From Streptomyces lasiicapitis (GTDB lineage: Bacteria; Actinomycetota; Actinomycetes; Streptomycetales; Streptomycetaceae), in assembly GCF_014646335.1 (NCBI RefSeq), contig NZ_BMNG01000005.1, positions 162,434-226,433 of the forward strand: a stretch of DNA of 64,000 nt, in the 5' to 3' direction. Shown here in pieces: positions 42,260 to 49,609 of this stretch (positions are counted from its first letter, which is position 1; the number at the start of each line of letters is the position of its first letter). A model generated the notes under the pieces. It did no database searches. It was not told the DNA's origin and saw nothing but the letters and a program-made list of their open reading frames with translations. Position numbers and translations under genes: made by a program.

Positions 42260-42305
42260 TCGATTATCGATATGGGCGACACTAGCCGCACATATCGATA
42301 ATCGA
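42260..42305. promoter_or_regulatory. 15-bp inverted repeat upstream of the DUF2975/XRE pair
   Basis: TCGATTATCGATATG (42260-42274) pairs exactly with CATATCGATAATCGA (42291-42305) across 16 nt. Each arm itself contains the palindrome ATCGAT. It ends 14 bp before the DUF2975 start and fits two dimer sites or one large operator. Confidence 0.8.
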
Positions 42306-42338
42306 CAAGTCGGGGGGCGCTGGCCTGGGGGCCTGCGG

Positions 42339-42620
42339 TCAGAGTTCGCCTCGGGCGGCTGCGGCCACGAGGGCGGTGAAGGCGGTTGCGGTGAGGGTGA
42401 TGTGGGGGCCGTGGGGGCGTTTGCTGTCGCGGACGGCTATGTGGGGGTCCTCGCCGATTTCGGCGACTTCGACGCATTCGCCGCCGGTATTGCCGCTGTA
42501 CGACGACTTACGCCACGCCTCGCCGCTGAGGGGCGCGCACTCGACGCAGTCGCCTCCGGTGTTTCCGCTGTACGAGGACTTACGCCACCGCGTGTTCGTC
42601 AGGTCCAGGGTGCTCCCCAT
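42339..42620 (-). CDS. DUF397 protein with an internal duplication
   Basis: A 93-residue protein (MGSTLDLTNTRWRKSSYSGN) with the DUF397 signature twice: WRKSSYSGNTGGDCVECAP near residue 12 and WRKSSYSGNTGGECVEVAE near 36, then IAVRDSKRPHGPHITLT. Most DUF397 proteins have one such motif. In Streptomyces these small proteins accompany WhiJ-type XRE regulators and are thought to act as their partners in developmental control. It overlaps the XRE gene's 3' end by 41 nt on the same strand, so the two are co-transcribed. Confidence 0.92.
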   Translation of the reverse strand: MGSTLDLTNTRWRKSSYSGNTGGDCVECAPLSGEAWRKSSYSGNTGGECVEVAEIGEDPHIAVRDSKRPHGPHITLTATAFTALVAAAARGEL

Positions 42621-43428
42621 AGCGTTCCTCCATCACGCGGGTGATCAGTTCCGCCGAGTCCTCCACGGAGAGCGCGGCGGCCTGCAAGTTAGCGTAACGG
42701 AGGGCCGCTTCACGGATGGTCTCCGGATTGGCCGTCATATGGCCGGAGATCAGGTCTTCCGTGTACACGATCTCCGGGTCGTCCTCGAAGCGCAGCCGGT
42801 TGAACGAGCCGATGAAGCCCGCGTGTTCGCCCACCGAGTAGGGCAGCACTTGGATCTGCACCCAGCGCCGCTGTCCGCAGCTCAACAGGTGCCGCAGTTG
42901 CTTTCGCATGACCTCTCGACCGCCGACCGGTCGGTGCAAGGCCGCCTCATCAAGGACCACCAACACCAGCGGTGGGCTCTCGCGTTCCAGGATCCGTTGG
43001 CGTTCCATCCGTGCCGCAACCAGGTCGTCGAGATTGCTAGGCATCCCCGTGGCCAGCACCGCTCGGGCGTACTCCTCGGTCTGGAGGAGGCCGTACACGT
43101 ACTGAGCCTGGAACGTGGAGATGTAGGTCGCCTTGGCCTCCATCTCCGCGTACGCCTGGAACCAGCTCGGCAACTGACTCCGCAGAACCAACCCCACCAA
43201 CCGTGAGAACGCCCCATCCGTCCCCAGCGCAGCATCAAGCCGCTCCGAGAACTCCCGTGTCGGGACCTTCCTGGCCGTCTCCACCTGGCCGACGAGCGAC
43301 GGCACGCAGAAGATGCACGACGCCAACTCGGCCTGCTTCAGGTCGGCTGCCTCTCGCAGGCGGCGCAGTTCGGAGCCGTAGTAGTCCAGCGGCGACGCGC
43401 TGGGGTCTAGGTCGCGGATGTTGACCAT
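42580..43428 (-). CDS. WhiJ-type XRE regulator with DUF5753
   Basis: A 282-residue regulator. The N-terminal XRE helix-turn-helix is YYGSELRRLREAADLKQAEL, then FCVPSLVGQVETARKVPTRE. The C-terminal DUF5753 domain has SWFQAYAEMEAKATYISTFQ, YVYGLLQTEEYARAVLATGM, PLVLVVLDEAALHRPVGG, VQIQVLPYSVGEHAGFIGSF. This is the WhiJ class, whose members in Streptomyces regulate sporulation and antibiotic production with a DUF397 partner. ATG 43428 is used; GTG at 43440 is close by. It is divergent from a HATPase-domain gene, completing the characteristic three-gene set. Confidence 0.9.
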   Translation of the reverse strand: MVNIRDLDPSASPLDYYGSELRRLREAADLKQAELASCIFCVPSLVGQVETARKVPTREFSERLDAALGTDGAFSRLVGLVLRSQLPSWFQAYAEMEAKATYISTFQAQYVYGLLQTEEYARAVLATGMPSNLDDLVAARMERQRILERESPPLVLVVLDEAALHRPVGGREVMRKQLRHLLSCGQRRWVQIQVLPYSVGEHAGFIGSFNRLRFEDDPEIVYTEDLISGHMTANPETIREAALRYANLQAAALSVEDSAELITRVMEERYGEHPGPDEHAVA

Positions 43429-43486
43429 CGTCCGGGTCACCCCCAAGCCCACGCCGCAGGGCGTGAAGTTCAACTTGTGGCCGAGC

Positions 43487-43513
43487 GTAACCAACTGACT
43501 CCACTTTGGTGAC
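43487..43513. promoter_or_regulatory. GTaACCAA/TTGGTgAC inverted repeat at the HATPase start
   Basis: GTAACCAA (43487-43494) and TTGGTGAC (43506-43513) match in seven of eight positions across 11 nt and end directly at the HATPase start codon. A plausible site for the divergent WhiJ-type regulator. Confidence 0.45.
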
Positions 43514-43951
43514 ATGAATCACGTAACTGCCCCGCTTGACCTTGGAGTTGGCCGGAGCTACCGCATGAGCTTCACCGTCGGTGAACACTCTGTGCAACCG
43601 CTGCGCCGCATCCTCACGATGTACCTGGAGGGCTGGGGCCTGGCCGCCCTCACCGAGGGCGCCACCCTGGCGCTCTCCGAACTGGTCACGAACGTCGTAC
43701 GCCACGTACCGGACCGACGGTGTGCCGTACTGATTCTGCGCCGCCCCGGAGGGATCCGCGTGGAGGTCTCGGACGCCAGCCCGGAACTGCCCACTCCGCC
43801 CGCCCCGCCGGGACACTCGCCCGACGGGGGTGAACTGGCCGAAGACGGACGGGGTCTTCTGCTGGTCGAGGCCGCAACCACGCGGTGGGGAGTTACCGTG
43901 CTGCCGGAGCGTGCGGGGAAGACCATCTGGTTCGAGTATGACGATGTGTGA
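43514..43951 (+). CDS. Anti-sigma-factor-like ATPase (HATPase_c)
   Basis: A 145-residue kinase-fold ATPase. The N box is LALSELVTNVVRHV near residue 52, followed by VEVSDASPELP (G1-like) and EDGRGLLLVEAATTRWGVTV (G2 region). It belongs to the RsbW/AbaA-like group that sequesters sigma or anti-anti-sigma factors. No ribosome-binding site precedes ATG 43514; the mRNA may be leaderless, or translation may start at ATG 43565 after CCGGAG. With the divergent XRE-DUF5753 and DUF397 genes it forms a WhiJ-type regulatory trio. Confidence 0.85.
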   Translation: MNHVTAPLDLGVGRSYRMSFTVGEHSVQPLRRILTMYLEGWGLAALTEGATLALSELVTNVVRHVPDRRCAVLILRRPGGIRVEVSDASPELPTPPAPPGHSPDGGELAEDGRGLLLVEAATTRWGVTVLPERAGKTIWFEYDDV

Positions 43952-43986
43952 CGACGACTCGTCGACGACAGAGAGGTGGGCGTGGC

Positions 43987-44475
43987 ATGGCCAAGTCACC
44001 GGTGACCGCGGAGGAGCTGGCCGCCCGGTACGGGCTTGAACCGCTGCCGTTCGAGGGCGGCCGTTTCCGCCAGACGTGGGCGGCCCCGCCGGACGCGTCG
44101 GGACACCCCGCCGGGACGGCCATCATCATGCTGCTCACGGCCACCGCGGGCGACTTCTCGGCCATGCACCGCCTCCCCACCGACGAGGTCTGGCACTTCT
44201 ACCAGGGCGACCCGCTCGACCTGCTGCTCCTGTGGCCCGACGGCCGGGACGAGCTGCGGATCCTCGGGGACGGCGACGGGGAGGAGTTCCAGCTCGTGGT
44301 GCCCGCGGGGACGTGGATGGGGGCGCGGGTGCGGAACGGGGGCGAGTGGTCGTTGTTCGGTACGACGATGGCGCCGGGGTTCCTGGAGTCGGATTACGAG
44401 GGCGGGGATCCGGACGAGTTGGCGGCACGTTACCCGCAACAGGCGGAACTGATTCGGAGGCTGTGTCGTGTCTGA
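43987..44475 (+). CDS. Cupin family protein (DUF985)
   Basis: A 162-residue RmlC-like jelly-roll protein (MAKSPVTAEELAARYGLEPL). DUF985 hallmarks are EGGRFRQTW, AIIMLLTATAGDFSAMHRLP, DEVWHFYQGDPLDLLLLWP and LVVPAGTWMGARV, then WSLFGTTMAPGFLESDYEGG. Metal-ligand His and Glu are in HRLPTDEVWHF. A sugar-nucleotide or small-acid substrate is likely but not known. GTG at 43948 would overlap the upstream stop codon, but the GAGAGGTGG before 43987 favours the shorter form. It overlaps the SDR gene by 8 nt, so the two are co-translated. Confidence 0.88.
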   Translation: MAKSPVTAEELAARYGLEPLPFEGGRFRQTWAAPPDASGHPAGTAIIMLLTATAGDFSAMHRLPTDEVWHFYQGDPLDLLLLWPDGRDELRILGDGDGEEFQLVVPAGTWMGARVRNGGEWSLFGTTMAPGFLESDYEGGDPDELAARYPQQAELIRRLCRV

Positions 44476-45247
44476 CCCTCAACTCCCCTCTCTGGAGGGC
44501 CGCGTGGCCCTGGTGACGGGTGCGAGCGGACTGCTGGGCGGCGGCATCGCACGCAGCTTCGCCCGCGCGGGCGCCGCAGTCGTCGTGCACTGCAACCAAC
44601 GGGTTGAGCGGGCCCAGGTCGTGGCCGAGGAGATCACCAAGGCGGGCGGGGAGGCAGTCGTCGTATCCGCGGACCTGAGCGAGGAGCAGGAGTGCCGACG
44701 CCTCGTCGAGGAGGCATTCCGCTGGCGCGGGCGCCTCGACTCGCTCGTCAACAACGCCGGGATCCAGCCTGTGCAGGGCCTGGAGGGGATGACGGCTGAT
44801 GACTGGCGAGGTCTGTACGACGCCAACGTCACCAGCGCGTTCAGCTGTACGCAGGCCGCCGCCGAGGTGATGGCGGGGCAGGAGCGGCCCGGCGGCAGCG
44901 TCACGCACATCGCGTCCATCGAGGGCCACCAGCCCGCCGTCGGCCACGCGCACTACAGCGCGTCCAAGGCGGCCCTGATCATGTTCGCGCGGGCGGCCGC
45001 CGTGGAATACGGGGCGCGCGGGGTGCGCGTGAACAGCGTCTCCCCCGGCCTTGTCGGCCATCCGACGCTGGCCTCGGACTGGCCCGAGGGGGTCGAGCGC
45101 TGGGGGCGAGCCGCACCGCTGCGCCGCCTGGGGCGTCCCGAGGACATCGGATCCGCGTGCGTGTTCCTCGCGTCGGACGCGGCGTCGTGGATCACGGGGA
45201 CCGACCTGGTGGTCGACGGCGGGGTGAGCGCGCGTTCCACGTGGTGA
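44468..45247 (+). CDS. Short-chain dehydrogenase/reductase (SDR)
   Basis: A 259-residue classical SDR from a GTG start that overlaps the cupin gene. It has the cofactor motif VALVTGASGLLGGGIARSFA (TGxxxGxG), NNAGIQ, the catalytic Ser in VTHIASIEG and YSASKAA for the Tyr-Lys pair. It ends with the usual ASWITGTDLVVDGGVS. It reduces or oxidises a carbonyl/hydroxyl with NAD(P)H in the cytoplasm. The substrate is unknown. The link with the cupin suggests successive steps on one metabolite. Confidence 0.92.
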   Translation: MSDPQLPSLEGRVALVTGASGLLGGGIARSFARAGAAVVVHCNQRVERAQVVAEEITKAGGEAVVVSADLSEEQECRRLVEEAFRWRGRLDSLVNNAGIQPVQGLEGMTADDWRGLYDANVTSAFSCTQAAAEVMAGQERPGGSVTHIASIEGHQPAVGHAHYSASKAALIMFARAAAVEYGARGVRVNSVSPGLVGHPTLASDWPEGVERWGRAAPLRRLGRPEDIGSACVFLASDAASWITGTDLVVDGGVSARSTW

Positions 45248-45337
45248 GCAACGCCCGGAGACCCGGCGCCCGTACGTTGCCTCGCCGGGTGCGGCGGCGA
45301 CCGGTTGTCGGTGCGCGGGGCCGGGCCCAGTGACCTG

Positions 45338-45474
45338 TTTCGGAAAAGTTGTGCGAGGCGCGCGGGGTAGTGCGAGTGGGAAGACGTGCACCCCCGCCCG
45401 TGGGTGCAGGTGGGGAGGGGGCGTGAATTGCTCGGGCGCGCTACCTCTGTACGCCGCTCGCAACTTTTCCAAAG
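45338..45474. other. Nested inverted-repeat block (possible MITE or structured RNA)
   Basis: GGAAAAGTTG-TG-CGAG near 45342 pairs with CTCGCAACTTTTCC at 45457-45470 (two-nt bulge). Inside, GGTAG/CTACC and a TGCACCC/GGGTGCA hairpin (45387-45393 with 45402-45408) add further stems. The termini could be 16-bp inverted ends of a small element of about 130 bp. No ORF or transposase is present. Confidence 0.55.
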
Positions 45475-45710
45475 TAGGTGGTTGGGGAGGGTCTGGGACC
45501 CAGCCGATCCCTGCCGATCCCTGCCGAGCACAGCCGCGCTCGGCGGGCGGGCTTGGCCCCCTCGCCACCGGAGCCGCATGGCTGCCCTGTCCGCGAGGGT
45601 TCACCAAGCCAGTGCCGGGCGGCACCCGGCGACGAAGCCGTATCGCCTCCACCGGAGGCTGCCCGCCGCCCCACCCCTGGGCCGCCCGGACTACGTCAAC
45701 TTGCGCTGTA

Positions 45711-45785
45711 GGGGCGGCAGTCAAGGGTGGAGCGCAGCGCAATCGGCGAAGCCGACGCCCGAAGGGCGCCCTTGACTTCCGCCCC
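45711..45785. other. Structured element: long stem with two GAA-capped hairpins
   Basis: GGGGCGG-C-AGTCAAGGG (45711-45727) pairs with CCCTTGACT-T-CCGCCCC (45769-45785): 16 of 17 positions. The interior holds CGGC-GAA-GCCG (45744-45754) and GCCC-GAA-GGGC (45757-45767), plus a weak GCG-CAG-CGC (45732-45740). The layout is a multi-branched junction. The family is unrecognised; it could be an ncRNA, a REP-like dispersed repeat or a site-specific DNA structure. Confidence 0.65.
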
Positions 45786-45939
45786 GGAAGCGCCACTCTG
45801 CTTACCCCGGGCGGCCTCGTTCACCTTTGCGCGTAGGCGAGGAAGTCGAAGCGCCGATGAGGGGAAAGGGGCGCAGCCCCATACCCGGTGAGGGCTGGGG
45901 CTGCGGCTCCAGGGAAGGGCGGGTGGGTGGGGGGGAAGA

Positions 45940-47490
45940 TCAGCGGCCCACCGGGGTCACCGCGTCCTCCGGCGCGGGCGCCGGGGTGTCGGCCTCCGGC
46001 CGGGGCCGCATCAGGAAGACGGAGAGGGCCGCGGCCACGAGGACACCGCTCGCCCCGACCACGAAGCTCGCGGACATCGCGTCGGTGAAGGCGTCCCGAG
46101 CCGTGTCGAGCAGCGCCGCGTTACCGCTGCGCGCCGCCTCCGCGAAGGCCTCGACGATGGACTCGTCGGCCTTGCCGGGCGCGTCCGCCGGCATCGCGTT
46201 GCCGTACGTGCTGGAGAGGATGGACCCGAGAACCGCCACGCCGAGAGCCGCGCCGCCCTGCTGGACGGTGTCGTTGAGGGCGGAGCCGACACCCGCGTGC
46301 TCGGTGGGAACCGCGCCCATCAGGGCGGCCTGCGCGGCCGGCATCGCGAGGCCGCCGCCCATGCCCATGAGGACCATGGCGAGGGTGACGATGCCGAAGC
46401 CGTCGCCGCGCTCCAGAGTCGTCAGGGTGAAGAAACCCGCTGCGATGATCGCGAGACCCGTCGCCAGCATGACGCGGTTGCCGAGCTTCTGGCCGAGCGT
46501 GGCGCCCAGGGTGTTGAAGACGAGCGAGGCGACGGCGAGCGGGGCGAAGGCCCAGCCGGTGTCGGTCGGCGAGTAGTCGAGGACGAACTGGAGGTACTGG
46601 GTCAGGACCAGCATCAGGCCGCCGTTGGCGAAGGTCAGCAGGACGATGGAGAAGCTGGCGCCAGTGAAGACGCGGTTGCGGAAGAGGGAGAGCGGGACCA
46701 TCGGCTCGGCGACCCGGGTCTCCCAGAGGCCGAAGCCGGCCAGGGCGACGACGGTCACGATCGCGGCGACGTACACCTTCGGGTCGCCGAAGCCCTCCTT
46801 CGGCCACTCGGTGATCGTCCACACAAGGGCCACCATGCCGACGACCGACAGGACCATGCCGACCGGGTCGGCCTTGCGCCAGGGGCCCTTGGACTCGGAC
46901 ATCAGGGCGAGCGCCGCGACGATCGCGAGGACCGCGATGGGGATGTTGATGAGGAAGACCGAGCCCCACCAGAAGTGATCGAGCAGGGCACCGCCGAGGA
47001 CCGGGCCGCCGACCAGACCGACCATCGCCACCGCGCTCCAGGCCGCGATCGCCTTGGGCCGCTCGTCCTCGTCGAAGACGGTGATGAGGATGGAGAGGGT
47101 GCTCGGCATGATCAGGGCGCCGCCGACGCCCATCAGGACGCGCCCGGCGATGAGTTGCTCGGGGCTGTCCGCGACGGTCGCGAGCAGTGAGGCCGCGCCG
47201 AAGACCACAAGGCCGATCAGCATCACCCTGCGGCGGCCGAAGCGGTCGGAGAGCGATCCGGAGGTCAGCAGCAGGCCCGCGAAGACCAGCATGTACGAGT
47301 CGAGGATCCACTGGAGGTCCGAGGCGCTCGCGTCCAGGTCCTGGGCGATGGGCGGCACCGCCACGGTCAGGACCATGTTGTCCACGACCAGGACCAGCGT
47401 GCTCAGGCACAGCACGACCAGGATCAGCCAGCGCTTGGGATCGCGTGCCTGCCCTTTCCCATCCACTGTCTTCGTTTCCGACCCGGTCAT
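45940..47490 (-). CDS. MFS drug exporter, DHA2 family (14 TM)
   Basis: A 516-residue exporter from ATG 47490 (MTGSETKTVDGKGQARDPKR) 7 nt after GGGGAGGTC. Helix 1 has the DHA2 signature LVVDNMVLTVAVPPIAQDLD; motif A is GSLSDRFGRRRVMLIG; motif C is VGLVGGPVLGGALLDHFWWG. About 14 membrane helices follow, with an acidic C-terminal tail (PEADTPAPAPEDA). It probably expels antibiotics or dyes, driven by protons. A TetR gene is divergent, 173 nt away, with an inverted repeat between, so the pair is an inducible efflux unit. Confidence 0.93.
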   Translation of the reverse strand: MTGSETKTVDGKGQARDPKRWLILVVLCLSTLVLVVDNMVLTVAVPPIAQDLDASASDLQWILDSYMLVFAGLLLTSGSLSDRFGRRRVMLIGLVVFGAASLLATVADSPEQLIAGRVLMGVGGALIMPSTLSILITVFDEDERPKAIAAWSAVAMVGLVGGPVLGGALLDHFWWGSVFLINIPIAVLAIVAALALMSESKGPWRKADPVGMVLSVVGMVALVWTITEWPKEGFGDPKVYVAAIVTVVALAGFGLWETRVAEPMVPLSLFRNRVFTGASFSIVLLTFANGGLMLVLTQYLQFVLDYSPTDTGWAFAPLAVASLVFNTLGATLGQKLGNRVMLATGLAIIAAGFFTLTTLERGDGFGIVTLAMVLMGMGGGLAMPAAQAALMGAVPTEHAGVGSALNDTVQQGGAALGVAVLGSILSSTYGNAMPADAPGKADESIVEAFAEAARSGNAALLDTARDAFTDAMSASFVVGASGVLVAAALSVFLMRPRPEADTPAPAPEDAVTPVGR

Positions 47491-47519
47491 CGCGGACCTC
47501 CCCTGTGAGCACTTCATCG

Positions 47520-47550
47520 GTACGGTGTTCGCCGTCTCCGCACACTGTAC
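47520..47550. promoter_or_regulatory. TetR operator candidate (GTACgGTGT/ACACtGTAC)
   Basis: GTACGGTGT (47520-47528) and ACACTGTAC (47542-47550) match at eight of nine positions across 13 nt; a further TGTACGGACACCG lies beside it. It is 30 bp upstream of the exporter start. Confidence 0.6.
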
Positions 47551-47662
47551 GGACACCGCACAGCGTTCGCAACCCCCGAACGCCGTGCGCATACTGCGCT
47601 AGGCTGGGGCCCGAGACGCACTCGCTCCGAGCAGAGACACCGAGCAGAAATGGGGTGGCCGC

Positions 47663-48421
47663 ATGCCACGCGCCGCGCAGCCGACCAAGCAGCCGACCGG
47701 CGAACCGATCGGGTCCGTCTGGACCCGCCCCCAGCGCCCGCGCCGCGAGCAGCCCGCACTCAGCCGCGACCAGATCGTGGCCGAGGCGATCGCGCTGCTC
47801 GACTCCGACGGCATCGAGGCGCTGAGCATGCGCAAGCTGGGCACCCGCCTCAATGCCGGTGCCACCTCGCTCTACACGCACGTGGCCAACAAGGACGAGC
47901 TGATCGAGCTGGTCGTCGACCAGATCTACGGTGAGATCGAGGTGCCCACGCCCGCCTCGCCCGAGGAGTGGCGTGCGGCCGCGGTCGCATGCGGCAACAA
48001 CGTGCGCGCCGCGATCCTGCGCCACCCCTGGATCGCGTCCCTGCTCGGCGAGATGGGCATGGCCTATCTGGGGCCGAACATGATGCGGCTCTCGGAGAGC
48101 ATGCTCGGCCTCTTCGAGACCGGCGGCTTCGACCTGCGGCGCTCCAACGTGGCGCTCAACACCATCTGGTCGTACGTCATCGGCACCTCCGCCACCGAGG
48201 CCGCCTGGCTGACGATGCTCGCCCGCAGCGGACGCAGCGAGCAGGAGTGGGTGGAGGTGGTGACGGCGGCCGCCGAGACCGCCATGGAGCCCTACCCGCG
48301 GGTGCGGGGGCTGCACGCGCTGCAGACCGAGACGGAGGTGGACGAGACCCGCCGGAGCAACTTCGACCTGGGGCTCGACTGCATCCTCGACGGCCTGGAG
48401 GCGCAGCGCGGCGGCGCGTAG
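47663..48421 (+). CDS. TetR-family regulator (TetR_C class)
   Basis: A 252-residue regulator starting MPRAAQPTKQPTGEPIGSVW. The N-terminal arm is long and proline-rich. The helix-turn-helix is LDSDGIEALSMRKLGTRLNA, then GATSLYTHVANKDELIELVV, the pattern of the original TetR class. The C-terminal helical domain (LNTIWSYVIGTSATEAAWLT) is the ligand-binding core. It probably represses the divergent DHA2 exporter and itself through the site at 47520-47550. The effector would be a drug-like compound. Confidence 0.92.
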   Translation: MPRAAQPTKQPTGEPIGSVWTRPQRPRREQPALSRDQIVAEAIALLDSDGIEALSMRKLGTRLNAGATSLYTHVANKDELIELVVDQIYGEIEVPTPASPEEWRAAAVACGNNVRAAILRHPWIASLLGEMGMAYLGPNMMRLSESMLGLFETGGFDLRRSNVALNTIWSYVIGTSATEAAWLTMLARSGRSEQEWVEVVTAAAETAMEPYPRVRGLHALQTETEVDETRRSNFDLGLDCILDGLEAQRGGA

Positions 48422-48425
48422 CCGG

Positions 48426-48477
48426 ACCCACCCGGCGTACCCACTCGGCGTGCCCACCGGACGTACCCACCCGGATG
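48426..48477. repeat. 13-bp tandem repeat, four units
   Basis: ACCCACCCGGCGT, ACCCACTCGGCGT, GCCCACCGGACGT and ACCCACCCGGATG abut without spacers, directly after the TetR stop codon and before the membrane-protein gene. Confidence 0.8.
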
Positions 48478-48523
48478 GCCCGCCCAAGTGGCCGCCCCGC
48501 ACTGTCGCCCAGAGGCTCGGGCC

Positions 48524-48982
48524 ATGGATTCAGCAAAGTCCGGACCCTCCGGAAGCAGCCTCTGGGCGTCCGGCGGCACGATGTTCGCCGGGGTCCTGAT
48601 GCTCGTGAACGGCGTCCTCGGCGTCCTCGCGGGCATCACGGGCATCGCCAAGGACGACGTGTACACGCGCCTCGGCGACTACGTCTACAAGTTCAACCTC
48701 ACCACCTGGGGCTGGATCCACCTGGTGCTCGGCGTGCTCATCGCCGTCACCGGCTGGGGCATCCTCAAGGGCGCGGAGTGGGCGCGGGCGGCGGGTGTCG
48801 GGCTCGCCGCCGTGGGCATGGTGGCGCAGTTCCTGTGGCTGCCGTACACCCCGCTGTGGGCGCTGATCTCGCTCGCGCTCAGCGCCTTCGTGATCTGGGC
48901 GCTGTGCACGGACAGCGGGGACTCAGCGAGCGGGGGCGCCGACACCAGCGGTGCACGCGGCGGCGCGAACTCCGGCCGATGA
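48524..48982 (+). CDS. Small integral membrane protein (DUF7144-like)
   Basis: A 152-residue protein starting MDSAKSGPSGSSLWASGGTM. Four membrane helices are visible (TMFAGVLMLVNGVLGVLAGI, TTWGWIHLVLGVLIAVTGWG, WARAAGVGLAAVGMVAQFLW, LWALISLALSAFVIWAL). The GWIHLVLG string and the WARAAGV segment match what I recall of DUF7144 proteins. Function is unknown. Its stop codon overlaps the ATG of the organomercurial-lyase gene (ATGA), so translation is coupled, which hints at a shared role such as uptake or membrane protection. Confidence 0.8.
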   Translation: MDSAKSGPSGSSLWASGGTMFAGVLMLVNGVLGVLAGITGIAKDDVYTRLGDYVYKFNLTTWGWIHLVLGVLIAVTGWGILKGAEWARAAGVGLAAVGMVAQFLWLPYTPLWALISLALSAFVIWALCTDSGDSASGGADTSGARGGANSGR

Positions 48983-49599
48983 CCCCGCCCGTCTCCGCCC
49001 TCTCCGACCACCTCGTCGCCAAGTGGACGTCGCCGCAGGGCGCCCGGCTTATGGCCGCGGGCGCGAAGATCGTCGACGGACTGCTCGAACTCGGCCCGCT
49101 CACCCACGAGCGGGCCGGGCGCATGCTCGGCTGGCCGCCGCAGGAGGTCCTGCCCCGCTTCGAGGCGATGGACTTCCGCCTGGAGACCGACCCCGACGGC
49201 AACATCATCGGCGCGGGCGTCTCCCTGAACGAGGCCCGCCCGCACTCCATGGAGCTGCGGGGCCGCACCGTGTACGGCTGGTGCGCGATGGACACCCTGA
49301 TGTTCCCCCTCGCCCTCGACGAGGCGGTCTCCCACATCACCTCCCGCTGCGCGGCCACCGGCGAGCCCGTCCGCGCCACGGTCACCCCTTCGGGAGTACG
49401 TGACGTCCACCCCGCGACGGCCGCCGTCACCCTCGCGCCCGCCACCGGCGCCGACATCCGCGAGGTCTTCTGCAACCGCGTCAACTTCTACGCCGACGAG
49501 GCCCTCGCCAACCAAGTCACCGGCCGGGACTCGGACTTGGCGGTGTGCTCGACGGCGGAGGCGTGGGCGGTGGGCAGGCGGCTCGCCGACCTGTTCTGA
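48979..49599 (+). CDS. merB: Organomercurial lyase (alkylmercury lyase)
   Basis: A 206-residue enzyme that cleaves the C-Hg bond of organomercurials. The three catalytic residues of MerB are in place: Cys102 in GWCAMDTLMFP, Asp105 three residues later, and Cys165 in EVFCNRVNFYAD. The Cys-Cys spacing of 63 residues equals that of the R831b enzyme (C96, C159), and Asp is likewise at +3. The N-terminal winged-helix-like part (GPLTHERAGRMLGWPPQEV) also fits. No merR, merA or mercury transporter is nearby, so the released Hg(II) would need a distant reductase. It overlaps the DUF7144-like gene by 4 nt. Confidence 0.9.
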   Translation: MTPPVSALSDHLVAKWTSPQGARLMAAGAKIVDGLLELGPLTHERAGRMLGWPPQEVLPRFEAMDFRLETDPDGNIIGAGVSLNEARPHSMELRGRTVYGWCAMDTLMFPLALDEAVSHITSRCAATGEPVRATVTPSGVRDVHPATAAVTLAPATGADIREVFCNRVNFYADEALANQVTGRDSDLAVCSTAEAWAVGRRLADLF

Positions 49600-49609
49600 C
49601 CGGCGGCGA

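Larger units (their letters stand above)
45248..45939. other. Largest gene-free stretch in the window
   Basis: Almost 700 bp without a supported gene. It contains a nested inverted-repeat block (45338-45474), a short GCCGATCCCT tandem repeat (45502-45521), a multi-stem element (45711-45785) and a GGGGC-GCA-GCCCC hairpin (45867-45879 region). The left gene reads into it and the right gene also reads into it, so RNA from either could form these structures. Confidence 0.6.

Noticed and set aside
46121..48502. Minus-strand ORF of 793 residues over the MFS/TetR pair
   Set aside because: Frame-shadow of two well-supported genes; low-complexity Arg/Gly content.
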